A stretch of 64,000 nt of DNA from contig DATNEW010000020.1 of assembly GCA_035606695.1 (NCBI GenBank), forward strand, positions 1-64,000, in the 5' to 3' direction. The notes beneath the pieces are model-generated. The model searched no databases and was not told where the DNA came from. It saw nothing but the letters and a program-made list of their open reading frames with translations. Below, piece after piece: positions 19,575 to 27,622 of the stretch. The stretch's first letter is position 1. The number at the start of each line of letters is the position of its first letter. A program made the position numbers and the translations under genes. Source of the DNA: Gemmatimonadaceae bacterium. Lineage in GTDB: Bacteria; Gemmatimonadota; Gemmatimonadetes; Gemmatimonadales; Gemmatimonadaceae.

Positions 19575-20869
19575 CAAATGGAAGAGCAGATCCTCGACTC
19601 GCTCCGCTCGCGAGGATGACAAGAAGACTCGGTATCGGTTTCATCGGCAGCGGATTCAACGCACGCTTTCACATGCAGGCCTTCCGTGCGGTGCGCGATG
19701 CCGACATTCGTGGTGTCTTTAGCCCGAACAAGAAGAACTGCGCGTCGGCGGCCGAGTACGCGCGCGCACTGGATGTCGGCGAAGCGGCACCGGTCTCGTG
19801 CATCGCCGACATGGTCGCCGACCCGACGGTCGACGCCATCTGGCTGACCGGCCCGAATCACGCACGCATCGAGAACGTCGAAGAAATCGTCGATGCCATC
19901 GAGCGCGGTAAGGGAGAGTTGCGAGGCATCGCGTGCGAGAAGCCGCTGGCGCGCAACGTCGCCGAAGCAAAGCGCGTGAACGACCTGGTGAAGCGCGTCG
20001 GTTTGGCCACCGGCTACCTCGAGAATCAGGTGTTCGCGCCGCAGGTCGAAACGGGTCACGCGTTGATCTGGGCGCGCGGTGCAGCCACCACGGGCCGTCC
20101 ATATCTCGCGCGCGCGGCCGAAGAGCACAGCGGACCGCACATGCCGTGGTTCTGGCGCGGCGAGCTGCAAGGCGGCGGCGTGCTCAACGACATGATGTGC
20201 CACTCGGCGCTCGTCATTCGGCATCTGCTCACGAAGCCCGGCGCGCCACTCGCGTCAGTGAAGCCCACTCGCGTCACCGCGCACATCGCGAGCCTCAAGT
20301 GGTCGCGCCCACACTACACGAAGCAACTCGCGAAGCGATTCGGCCGCGACGTGAACTACGCTGACAGTCCAGCCGAGGATTTCGCGAGTCTCACCGTGGA
20401 GTTCGAGACGGACGACGGCCACACCGTGATCGGCGAAGCATCGACGTCGTGGAGCTTCGTCGGCGCCGGGCTCAGATTGTCCGCCGAATTGCTCGGCCCC
20501 GAATACTCGATGTCGTGGAATACGCTCGACAGTGGGCTCAAACTCTTCTTCTCGCGCGAAGTGCCCGGCAAGGCGGGCGAAGATCTCGTCGAGAAGCAGA
20601 ACGCCGAGGTGGGATTGATGCCCGTGGTCGCGAATGAAGCGGCCGCGTACGGCTACGAAGCCGAAGATCGGCATTTCGTTCGCGTGTTCCTTGGCAAGGA
20701 AGAGCCGAGGCTGACGTTCGACGATGGACTGGACGTTGTGAAGTTGTTGATGACGGCGTATCAGAGCGCCGAGCAGGGCAGGACGCTGGTGTATCCGCCG
20801 CGCGGGATCGAGAAGTTCGTCCCGGCGGTGGCAAAGGGGGAGTGGAAGCCAACAAAAGTGTCATCCTGA
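19571..20869 (+). CDS. Gfo/Idh/MocA family NAD(P)-dependent oxidoreductase, cytoplasmic
   Basis: A protein of 432 residues from the ATG that overlaps the previous stop (ATGA), or 417 from the ATG at 19616; the conserved core begins GIGFIGSGFNA. N-terminal Rossmann domain with GFIGSGF and the EKP motif (CEKPLA, Lys for catalysis); C-terminal GFO/IDH substrate domain. No export signal. Likely role: NAD-linked oxidation or reduction of a sugar or keto-sugar. The first residues, if the upstream ATG is used, are encoded by a half copy of a palindromic repeat (19588-19620). The stop codon TGA at 20867-20869 lies in the left arm of a full copy (20859-20952), so repeats bracket the gene. Confidence 0.87.
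   Translation: MTNGRADPRLAPLARMTRRLGIGFIGSGFNARFHMQAFRAVRDADIRGVFSPNKKNCASAAEYARALDVGEAAPVSCIADMVADPTVDAIWLTGPNHARIENVEEIVDAIERGKGELRGIACEKPLARNVAEAKRVNDLVKRVGLATGYLENQVFAPQVETGHALIWARGAATTGRPYLARAAEEHSGPHMPWFWRGELQGGGVLNDMMCHSALVIRHLLTKPGAPLASVKPTRVTAHIASLKWSRPHYTKQLAKRFGRDVNYADSPAEDFASLTVEFETDDGHTVIGEASTSWSFVGAGLRLSAELLGPEYSMSWNTLDSGLKLFFSREVPGKAGEDLVEKQNAEVGLMPVVANEAAAYGYEAEDRHFVRVFLGKEEPRLTFDDGLDVVKLLMTAYQSAEQGRTLVYPPRGIEKFVPAVAKGEWKPTKVSS
19588..19620. repeat. Half copy of a palindromic dispersed element
   Basis: The segment matches the right-hand part of the element at 26665-26797 (shared CTCGACTCGC words and a terminal GGATGAC). It has short complementary ends (ATCCTCG and CGAGGAT). 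It overlaps the 5' end of the Gfo/Idh/MocA gene and contains the alternative ATG at 19616. Confidence 0.6.
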
Positions 20870-20952
20870 GGAGCGAAGCGACGAAGGACCCCTTTCCACG
20901 GAGCGCTCGGAGTGAAAGGGGGGGCCTTCACGGCTACGCCGTCAGGATGACA
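20859..20952. repeat. Palindromic dispersed element, full copy
   Basis: A 94-bp element with perfect 11-bp terminal inverted repeats (TGTCATCCTGA and TCAGGATGACA) and an imperfect inner palindrome (AAGGACCCCTTTC against GAAAGGGGGGGCCTT). It fills the gap between the two oxidoreductase genes of the operon and carries the stop codon of the first. It could fold into a long mRNA hairpin, altering expression across the operon. A related copy is at 26665-26797. Confidence 0.8.
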
Positions 20953-20969
20953 ATATGAGGAGACTCTAA

Positions 20970-22532
20970 ATGTCCGATAACAAGTCCGACATCTCTCGCC
21001 GCGAGTTCGTCACCGATGCCGGCAAGCTTGGCCTGGGCGCCATGCTCGCCGGCCACGCGCCGATGATCGTCCCGCGCCACGTCCTCGGCGGCAAAGGCTA
21101 CACCGCTCCCAGCTCGCTGCTCAACATCGCGGTGTGCGGCGTCGGCGGGCAGGGAAGCGGTAACGCGCGCTCCGTCGCGAGCGAAAATCTCGTCGCGTTC
21201 TGCGACGTCGATCCGGTTTTCATGGAACGGAACGTCATGGGCGGCGACCGTCCGGATCGTCCGCCGTCCGCCGAAACGCTGGCGTTCCGAGATAAGTATC
21301 AAAAAGCTACTAAATATACGGACTTCCACGAGATGCTCGCGAAGCAGGCGGATCTCGATGCGGTGATCGTCGCGACGCCCGACCACAATCACGCGACCGT
21401 CGCCATCCATGCGATGCGTGCGGGCAAACACGTCTACTGCCAGAAGCCGCTCACGTGGTCGGTGTACGAATCACGCCTCATGGCCAAGGTCGCGCGCGAG
21501 ACGAAAGTCGTCACCCAGATGGGCAACCAGGGCCACTCGGGCGACGGCACGCGACGCGTCGTCGAGTGGATTCGCGCCGGTGTGATCGGTCCCGTTCGGG
21601 AAGTACACATCTTCACCGATCGCCCCGCGCGCTTCTGGGCGCAGGGACTGCCGCGTCCCGCAGCGCCCGCGCCGGGCACGACGCCGACGCTCGCCGCGGG
21701 CAACGTCAATGCGGTGCGCAATGCGCTCGCCGCGTCGATGTCTACCGCGAACACGACACTGCCGAAGGATCTGCGCTGGGATCTCTACCTCGGTCCCGTC
21801 GCCGAGGACATTCCGTACCATCCGGTCTATCACCCGTTCACGTGGCGCGGTTGGGTCGACTTTGGCGTCGGCGCGCTCGGCGACATGGGCGCGCATCTCA
21901 TCGATCAGGCGTACTGGTCGCTCGAGCTCACGCAGCCGACGAGCATCGAAGCCACGTCGACGTTGTGGGGCACGACGCCGGTGCCGCCGCCCGCCGGCGC
22001 TCCGCCGGGCACGCGCGGCACGCAGAAGCCGGTGTCGTATCCGATGGCGTCGACGGTACACTATCAATATCCGGCGAACGGCAAGCGCCCGCCGGTGAAG
22101 CTGTTCTGGTATGATGGCGGACTCTATCCGCCGCGTCCCGACAAGCTGCCCGACGACGTCACTCTGGTGAGCGAAGGCGGCGGCATCTTCATCGGCGACA
22201 AGGGTGTGCTCGTCCACGAGACGTACGGCGACAATCCGCGGCTCTATCCGGAATCCGTCGCGAAGGCGGGCGAAGCGGTGCCGAAGACGATCGAGCGCAT
22301 CACCGAGTCGCATCAGATGAACTGGGTTCGCGCGTGCAAGGGCGAGACAAAGGCGAGCTCGCCGTTCGAGTACGGTGCTCAGCTCAACGAGACAATGGTG
22401 CTCGGCGTCGCCGCGCTGCGTGCGGGCCAGGGCCGCAAGGTGCTCTACGACGCCGAGAACATGCAGTTCACCAACGCGCCGGATGCCAACCAGTATCTCA
22501 CACGCGAGTATCGCGCGGGATGGGCCCTTTGA
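20970..22532 (+). CDS. Tat-exported Gfo/Idh/MocA family oxidoreductase
   Basis: A 520-residue oxidoreductase with a twin-arginine signal ([10 protein letters not shown]), so it is predicted to be exported with its bound cofactor. AGGAG lies 7 bases before the ATG at 20970. The Rossmann segment is [13 protein letters not shown]. The usual EKP triad reads QKP here (YCQKPLTW), a variant of exported members; the catalytic Lys is kept. The C-terminal domain contains [12 protein letters not shown]. Members of this exported branch are found beside DUF1080 proteins and TIM-barrel epimerases in glycan-degrading bacteria. Its proposed role is redox chemistry at a sugar hydroxyl in the periplasm. The stop overlaps the DUF1080 start by 13 bases. 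Confidence 0.88.
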   Translation: MSDNKSDISRREFVTDAGKLGLGAMLAGHAPMIVPRHVLGGKGYTAPSSLLNIAVCGVGGQGSGNARSVASENLVAFCDVDPVFMERNVMGGDRPDRPPSAETLAFRDKYQKATKYTDFHEMLAKQADLDAVIVATPDHNHATVAIHAMRAGKHVYCQKPLTWSVYESRLMAKVARETKVVTQMGNQGHSGDGTRRVVEWIRAGVIGPVREVHIFTDRPARFWAQGLPRPAAPAPGTTPTLAAGNVNAVRNALAASMSTANTTLPKDLRWDLYLGPVAEDIPYHPVYHPFTWRGWVDFGVGALGDMGAHLIDQAYWSLELTQPTSIEATSTLWGTTPVPPPAGAPPGTRGTQKPVSYPMASTVHYQYPANGKRPPVKLFWYDGGLYPPRPDKLPDDVTLVSEGGGIFIGDKGVLVHETYGDNPRLYPESVAKAGEAVPKTIERITESHQMNWVRACKGETKASSPFEYGAQLNETMVLGVAALRAGQGRKVLYDAENMQFTNAPDANQYLTREYRAGWAL

Positions 22533-23203
22533 GAATCGGGTTGGTGGCCGCCGCGGTTTTCGTCGCGGCGTGCGCGCACAATCCCGCGCCGTCGCCCATG
22601 GTGTCGACTACCAACGGCTGGGAAATCCTGGACAATCTCGACGCGTGGCGGGGATACGAAAGCGAAACGGTACCGCGCGGATGGACCGTGACGAACAACA
22701 TCATCTCGAAGCAGCGCGGCGCCGGCGAGCTCATGACGAAGAAGCAGTATGGCAACTTCGAGCTCGCGTTGGATTGGAAGATCTCACCGGGAGGAAACAG
22801 CGGCATCTTCTATCGCGGCACGACGGAGTACGATCACATCTACTGGAGCGCGCCGGAGTATCAGCTCGAGGATAATATCGGCGCGGAGGACAACAAGTCG
22901 CCGGATCGATGGACCGCGGCCGATTATGCGCTCTATCCGCCGTCGAGCGGCAAGATACCGACGGCCGACAGGTGGAACACGACGCGTATCATTGTGAACG
23001 GCGCGCACGTCGAGCATTGGCTCAACGGCAAGAAAGTGGTCGAGTACGAGCTGTGGAGTCCTGAGTGGACGCGGAAGGTAGCGGCGAGCAAGTTCCACGC
23101 GTATCCGAATTATGGAATGGCGAAGCGCGGGTACATCGCCATTCAGGGCGATCATCCCGGTGGTTTGTCCCTTCGCAACATTCGCATTCGGGAGCTTCCA
23201 TGA
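22520..23203 (+). CDS. DUF1080 (3-keto-disaccharide hydrolase-type) lipoprotein
   Basis: A 227-residue lipoprotein with the concanavalin-like fold of PF06439, a family now described as 3-keto-glycoside-cleaving. Signal sequence ends in a lipobox (VAAC, Cys about 16). Family blocks follow: [35 protein letters not shown], and [26 protein letters not shown]. Start is either ATG 22520 (13-base overlap with the previous gene) or TTG 22529 (TTGA overlap, 224 residues). Together with the dehydrogenases upstream, it should split the oxidised glycoside at the cell surface or in the periplasm. The stop overlaps the MFS start as ATGA. Confidence 0.9.
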   Translation: MGPLRIGLVAAAVFVAACAHNPAPSPMVSTTNGWEILDNLDAWRGYESETVPRGWTVTNNIISKQRGAGELMTKKQYGNFELALDWKISPGGNSGIFYRGTTEYDHIYWSAPEYQLEDNIGAEDNKSPDRWTAADYALYPPSSGKIPTADRWNTTRIIVNGAHVEHWLNGKKVVEYELWSPEWTRKVAASKFHAYPNYGMAKRGYIAIQGDHPGGLSLRNIRIRELP

Positions 23204-24468
23204 GCAGTTACGCGAGTGCGCCAGCGGGCGGGGCCCGCATGCGTCTTTCCGCGATGATGTTTCTCCAGTACTTCATCTGGGGCGTGTGGTTCGTCACGAT
23301 GGGCACGTACCTCGGCCAGACGCTGCACTTCACGGATCAACAGATCGGTACGACGTACGGAGCGACGGCGATCGCGGCGCTGGTGTCGCCGTTTTTCGTC
23401 GGCATGGTGGCGGACCGGTTCTTCGCGAGCGAGAAGCTGCTCGCGTTGCTGCATTTGATCGGCGCGGTGCTGATCTATCTGGTGTCGATGCAGACGCGGT
23501 TCGCGACGTTTTATCCGCTGCTCATTCTCTACGCGTTGTGCTACATGCCGACGCTGTCGCTCACGAACTCGATCTCGTTCCACCACGTGAGCGATTCGAC
23601 GAGCGATTTCCCGATCATTCGCGTGCTGGGGAGCCTGGGGTGGATCGCCGCCGGTATTCTCGTCGGCAAGTTCCTGCACGCCGACGCGCAGGTGATACCG
23701 CTGCGCATTGCCGCGGGTGCGTCGGTCGTCATGGCCGCCTATGCGTTGATGCTGCCGCACACGCCGCCCAAGGCAGCCGGTTCGCGGTTCAGTGCCCGCG
23801 ATGCGCTCGGCCTGGATTCACTCAAGCTGCTCAAGAGTCCGGACTTTCTCATCTTCGTGATCGGCTCGTTCCTGCTCTGCATCCCGTTGCAGTTCTACTA
23901 CACGTTCACGAATCTCTTTCTCAACGAGATCAAGGCGCCCGAGCCGGCGTTCATACAGACATACGGCCAGATGTCGGAAGTCGGCTTCATGCTGCTGTTG
24001 CCGTGGATGCTGCGCCGGCTCGGCATCAAGGGCATCATGCTGCTGGGCATGGTCGCGTGGGCCCTGCGTTATTTAGCGTTTGCTAATGGCACGCCGGGCG
24101 TCGGCATGTGGATGCTCTACGCCGGCATTCTGCTCCATGGTGTGTGCTACGACTTCTTCTTCGTCGGTGGGCAGATCTACACCGATCAGCGCGCCGGCCC
24201 AAAGATTCGCGCGGCGGCGCAGGGCCTCATCAACTTCGTGACCAACGGTCTGGGCTATTTCGTTGGCGCGTCGGTGTCGGGTGCGGTGGCGAATCGATAT
24301 GCGACTCCGGTCGCCGGCGGAGCGGTGCAGCATGACTGGCATGCAATCTGGCTCGTGCCGGCCGCGGGCGCGCTGGCAATCGCCGTGGTGTTCGCGCTGG
24401 TCTTCCGCCCGTCAAAGGTGCACGCCGACGGGACGGTTCCAGACGCGACCGCCGGCGCACCAGCGTAA
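23200..24468 (+). CDS. MFS permease of the nucleoside:H+ symporter (NupG/XapB) family
   Basis: A 422-residue integral membrane protein with about 12 hydrophobic segments. The N-terminal block [19 protein letters not shown] and the following [17 protein letters not shown] are characteristic of the Nuc_H_symport family. The ATG at 23200 overlaps the DUF1080 stop (ATGA). As the last gene of the operon it probably imports the product released outside, a keto-sugar or free sugar, which the cytoplasmic oxidoreductase encoded at 19571 could then process. The substrate is inferred from context only; the family name refers to nucleosides. No clear terminator follows, only a short imperfect hairpin near 24500. 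Confidence 0.87.
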   Translation: MSSYASAPAGGARMRLSAMMFLQYFIWGVWFVTMGTYLGQTLHFTDQQIGTTYGATAIAALVSPFFVGMVADRFFASEKLLALLHLIGAVLIYLVSMQTRFATFYPLLILYALCYMPTLSLTNSISFHHVSDSTSDFPIIRVLGSLGWIAAGILVGKFLHADAQVIPLRIAAGASVVMAAYALMLPHTPPKAAGSRFSARDALGLDSLKLLKSPDFLIFVIGSFLLCIPLQFYYTFTNLFLNEIKAPEPAFIQTYGQMSEVGFMLLLPWMLRRLGIKGIMLLGMVAWALRYLAFANGTPGVGMWMLYAGILLHGVCYDFFFVGGQIYTDQRAGPKIRAAAQGLINFVTNGLGYFVGASVSGAVANRYATPVAGGAVQHDWHAIWLVPAAGALAIAVVFALVFRPSKVHADGTVPDATAGAPA

Positions 24469-24570
24469 GTGGAGAAGTTGCTTCAGGTTGGGAGCGCGCT
24501 GGAACTTCCAGGCTCGCGTGTCCGTTATGATTTGCACAAGTTGTAGCTCACTAAACCCTCTGACCCTCCG

Positions 24571-25227
24571 ATGGACCTCTACATTTCGGGCTTGTTGCTA
24601 GGTGCCGGCGGCCTCGCCGTCATGGCACTCAGCGGCCTTGGAATGCACGGCCACGGAGGGTCGTCGCATTCTGGGCACGCCACTCACGGCGGCCACGGCG
24701 GCCACGGCGGCCACGGCGGCCACGCGGGACACGCGGGCCACGCCGCTCATGCGGGGCACGTCGGGCACGCACGGCCCGTTGCCGGCGGCGGCCGCTTTGC
24801 GTCGAGAGCCTTCTGGACGATCAGTTCGCCGCGCTTTCTCTTCAGTCTCGCGCTCGGGTTCGGCGCAGTCGGCGAAGCGACGAGCTCGTTCCTGAGCGGA
24901 CCGCTGCAACTTGCCGCCGCCATTGTCGGCGCCGTCGTGTTCGAGCGCGCCATCGTTACGCCGCTGTGGAATTTCGCAATGCGGTTCGCGTCGACGCCGG
25001 CGCTGACGCTCGAGAGCGCCGTCACCGATGAAGCTACGGCGGTCACATCCTTTGACGCCAATGGTCAGGGAATCGTCTCTGTCGAGGTGGACGGCCAGAT
25101 CGTCCAGATCCTCGCGACCTTGAAATCAGGCGACCGCGACCTCGGAGTCCGCGTGCGTGCGGGACAGCGCGTGCGGATCGACGATGTGAACTCCGCGCAG
25201 AATCGCTGCACGGTGACTGTTCTTTGA
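24571..25227 (+). CDS. Membrane protein with His/Gly-rich linker and NfeD-like OB domain
   Basis: A 218-residue protein. One N-terminal transmembrane segment (LYISGLLLGAGGLAVMAL) is followed by a long His/Gly repeat region (residues 25-68, repeating GGH and AGH), two further hydrophobic segments and a C-terminal beta-rich domain (QGIVSVEVDGQIVQILA) resembling the OB fold of NfeD-like partners of flotillins. It sits 82 bases upstream of flotillin on the same strand, the usual NfeD-flotillin pairing. The histidine tract could bind Zn, Ni or Cu; that is inference. I do not recognise the whole protein as a named family. Confidence 0.7.
   Translation: MDLYISGLLLGAGGLAVMALSGLGMHGHGGSSHSGHATHGGHGGHGGHGGHAGHAGHAAHAGHVGHARPVAGGGRFASRAFWTISSPRFLFSLALGFGAVGEATSSFLSGPLQLAAAIVGAVVFERAIVTPLWNFAMRFASTPALTLESAVTDEATAVTSFDANGQGIVSVEVDGQIVQILATLKSGDRDLGVRVRAGQRVRIDDVNSAQNRCTVTVL
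24660..24775. repeat. Tandem GGCCAC-type codon repeats (His/Gly tract)
   Basis: The 9-base unit GGCGGCCAC repeats, drifting to GCGGGACAC/GCGGGCCAC, and encodes the His-Gly-Gly and His-Ala-Gly tract of the NfeD-like protein. The near-identical units make length variation by slippage plausible. Confidence 0.75.
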
Positions 25228-25309
25228 CATGGTTCCTCACTCCGGCGCTTCGCACCTCCGCTCGGAATTCGGCATCTAGGCGTTACACGCAATTTTTCAG
25301 GAGCTCCAT

Positions 25310-26650
25310 ATGTTCGGTGGGTTTCTTTCTAGTGGTCTCGTAATCGCGGTCGCCATCGGCTTCGTCGTCGTGGTGATCCCGATTATCGTCGCGAGCTTCT
25401 TGCGCAACGTCGAGGCGGGCACCATCCGGCTCGTGAGCTGGCTCGCGGGCGGCACCGTCATCTATCGCGGGCCTGGCAAATCGAAGGAAATCCCGCTGCT
25501 CACGACAGGAACGACGATCTCGAGCAAAGTCATCAACATCGATCTCGACATCACCGACCAAACGGCGGACGTCGACGAGAGCGGGACGCCGCGCCCGATC
25601 AAGGTGCGCGTGCTCGCGAGCGCCATCGTCTCCGTCGGCGATACCGATGCGTTGATCAAGACCGCGGCCAACCGCTTCTTCTCGAAGAGAGACGCGGACC
25701 AGCTGAGCACTCTGACCGATTTGTTGTCCAGCTCGGGCCGCCGCGCCATGAACCTGCTCACGCACGACCAGCTGTTCTCGGCCAAGTCGGCGCCACCGGT
25801 GCGCGCTCTCACGGCGGGGACACCGGGTACCGCGGTCACGAAGCCGACACCGATGGCCCTTACGGGAACCGAAGGCCACGCGCTGGAGGACGAGGACGAT
25901 CCGCTCGCCGTCATCATCCGCAAAGCGTGTTCGCGCGAGCTCACCGACCTTGGTCTGATATTCAATTCCTTGAATATCAAAGTTGTGCAATCTGAAGTCG
26001 CCGAAGCGCGCCGCCGCCAGTCGGCCGCCGAAGCCCAGGCGAACGCCGACATCGTGTCCGCGAACCAGTCGCGCCGCGCCAAGGAAGCACAGCTCGAGGC
26101 CGAGCGCGCGATCTCGGACAAGCAGCGTGAGCTCGAGCAGACGAAGGCGTCGAACGCGGCGCTGATCGCGCAGGCGGAGGCCAAACGTCAGGAAGCCGCC
26201 GGCGTTCAACGCGTGGCCGAGCTGGACGCGACGCAGATCGCGCAAGCGCGCGCGGATGCGGCGAAGGTGCGTCTCGAGGCCGAAGCCGCCGCCGACGCCG
26301 AAGCGATCCGCATTCGCAAGATCGCGGAAGCCACGGCCGAGAGCATTCAGAAGGTGAATCAGGCGATCCAGGCCGGCGGCGAGTCGTACTTCCGGTATCG
26401 CCAGATCGAAATGCTGCCTCAGATCGCACCGGTGATTGCCGACGCGTTGTCCGCGGCAAAGCTCGTCACGATCGCGAGCGGCGGCGAAACCGGCGCGCCC
26501 GAGACGACGACCAACAACATCACGAGCGTCATTCAAACGGTGCTCGCGGCGCAGCTCGTGTCGCGTGGATTGGCCGATAATCCGGCCCCGACGGCGTCGC
26601 AAGCGAACTTTCCCAGCTCGCTGACGTCGCCGCCGCCGGTGAAGAAGTAG
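25310..26650 (+). CDS. floT: Flotillin-like SPFH-domain membrane protein
   Basis: A 446-residue lipid-raft scaffold protein. An N-terminal membrane segment (VIAVAIGFVVVVIPIIVASF) is followed by the SPFH/Band 7 domain (about residues 35-220) and an Ala/Glu-rich coiled coil with repeated EAR, AEA and ADA blocks (about 225-365), the flotillin signature. The ATG at 25310 is preceded by AGGAG. The SPFH domain contains an unusual Gly/Thr/Pro-rich insertion (about residues 160-195). It forms a likely two-gene unit with the NfeD-like gene. Expected role: organisation of membrane microdomains and envelope stress tolerance. A palindromic repeat at 26665-26797 lies just downstream. Confidence 0.88.
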   Translation: MFGGFLSSGLVIAVAIGFVVVVIPIIVASFLRNVEAGTIRLVSWLAGGTVIYRGPGKSKEIPLLTTGTTISSKVINIDLDITDQTADVDESGTPRPIKVRVLASAIVSVGDTDALIKTAANRFFSKRDADQLSTLTDLLSSSGRRAMNLLTHDQLFSAKSAPPVRALTAGTPGTAVTKPTPMALTGTEGHALEDEDDPLAVIIRKACSRELTDLGLIFNSLNIKVVQSEVAEARRRQSAAEAQANADIVSANQSRRAKEAQLEAERAISDKQRELEQTKASNAALIAQAEAKRQEAAGVQRVAELDATQIAQARADAAKVRLEAEAAADAEAIRIRKIAEATAESIQKVNQAIQAGGESYFRYRQIEMLPQIAPVIADALSAAKLVTIASGGETGAPETTTNNITSVIQTVLAAQLVSRGLADNPAPTASQANFPSSLTSPPPVKK

Positions 26651-26664
26651 GCGTCGAGCGGCTC

Positions 26665-26797
26665 GTCATCCGGAGCGGAGGCGCGCGGCGCCGAAGTCGA
26701 GGGATCCCCTTCTCAGCGGAGCGCTGCATGCGAGTCCTCCGTCAGGACGGGGGACCCTCGACTCGCCTTCGCTGCGCTCAGAGTCGCTCGGGATGAC
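26665..26797. repeat. Palindromic dispersed element, second copy
   Basis: A 133-bp imperfect palindrome with outer arms GTCATCCGGAGCG and CGCTCGGGATGAC and inner arms CGAAGTCGAGGGATCCCC and GGGGGACCCTCGACTCG. It lies in the convergent gap between flotillin and the APH-like gene, where a bidirectional terminator role is possible. It is the same family as 20859-20952 and 19588-19620. Confidence 0.75.
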
Positions 26798-26803
26798 ACT
26801 CCG

Positions 26804-27598
26804 TCAAAAAAACTCGTCGAGCAACAAATAGAATTCGACTTTCGCCTGCACCGGCGCCGGCATGCCGTACGCCTCCAGAAACGGCGTCACCCATTCGCGA
26901 CCGAAGTTGTACGCGATGCTCCGCATGCCGAGCGCCAGGTCCTGATGCCGGTCCGCAATGCCGGCGCGGCCACAGTCGATCAGTCCCGTCACACGCACGT
27001 CGCCGGGCCGATCGCGATCGAGAATGATGTTCGGTGGGCAGAAGTCGCCGTGGGTGAACACGACATCCTCGTGATCCGGCACGCGCGCACACAACTCGTC
27101 AAAGAGATCGGTGGGCGAGCGCCCGCGACGCTCCTCGTCGAAATCGTCCGCGTCGACGTGCCCGCGCAGCACGCGCACCCACGCTCGCTCGATCTCGCGC
27201 GCGGCGCGATGATCGAAGGGACAGTCGTCGATGCCCGTGCGATGCAGCCGCGCAAGAAACTTTCCGAGGGCGCCGACAACGGCGGCGGCGTGCGACGACC
27301 AGTGCGTGTCTGACGCCGCCGTGCCTCGCACCGCGGACGTGAGGAGATACTCGACGTCATCGGCGCATGTGTAGTTCTCGACCTGTGGCACCGGCAGGCC
27401 GCGCGCAGCCATCCATCGCATCCGCGCGGCTTCCTGCTCTAGCTCGACACCAGAATCGAGCGGCGCAGATTTGAGATACAGCGTCTCGCGCGACGCCGCA
27501 GTGCAGCGAACGACAGTCGCTCCTGACTCGCCCAGCACCACGCGCTCGAACGAATAGTCGTTCAGTCTCTCCCGCAGCGCACTCGGCAGATGTTGCAT
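26804..27598 (-). CDS. APH(3')-like aminoglycoside O-phosphotransferase
   Basis: A 264-residue protein, the exact size of classical APH(3') enzymes, which inactivate kanamycin/neomycin-type aminoglycosides by phosphorylating the 3'-hydroxyl. Diagnostic blocks: FTHGDFCPPN (catalytic Asp about 185), GLIDCGRAGIADRHQDLAL (metal-binding Asp) and the C-terminal FYLLLDEFF, very like the end of APH(3')-II. N-terminal nucleotide-binding segment YLKSAPL contains the ATP-anchoring Lys. It stands among chromosomal housekeeping-type genes with no transposase nearby, so it may be an intrinsic, ancestral kinase rather than a recent acquisition. Substrate is unproven. Confidence 0.85.
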   Translation of the reverse strand: MQHLPSALRERLNDYSFERVVLGESGATVVRCTAASRETLYLKSAPLDSGVELEQEAARMRWMAARGLPVPQVENYTCADDVEYLLTSAVRGTAASDTHWSSHAAAVVGALGKFLARLHRTGIDDCPFDHRAAREIERAWVRVLRGHVDADDFDEERRGRSPTDLFDELCARVPDHEDVVFTHGDFCPPNIILDRDRPGDVRVTGLIDCGRAGIADRHQDLALGMRSIAYNFGREWVTPFLEAYGMPAPVQAKVEFYLLLDEFF

Positions 27599-27622
27599 CA
27601 GCTTGCGCCGCGCCTCACACGC

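Noticed and set aside
24660-24775. Possible CRISPR-like repeats
   Set aside because: Contiguous 9-base codon repeats without spacers, translated as a His/Gly tract.
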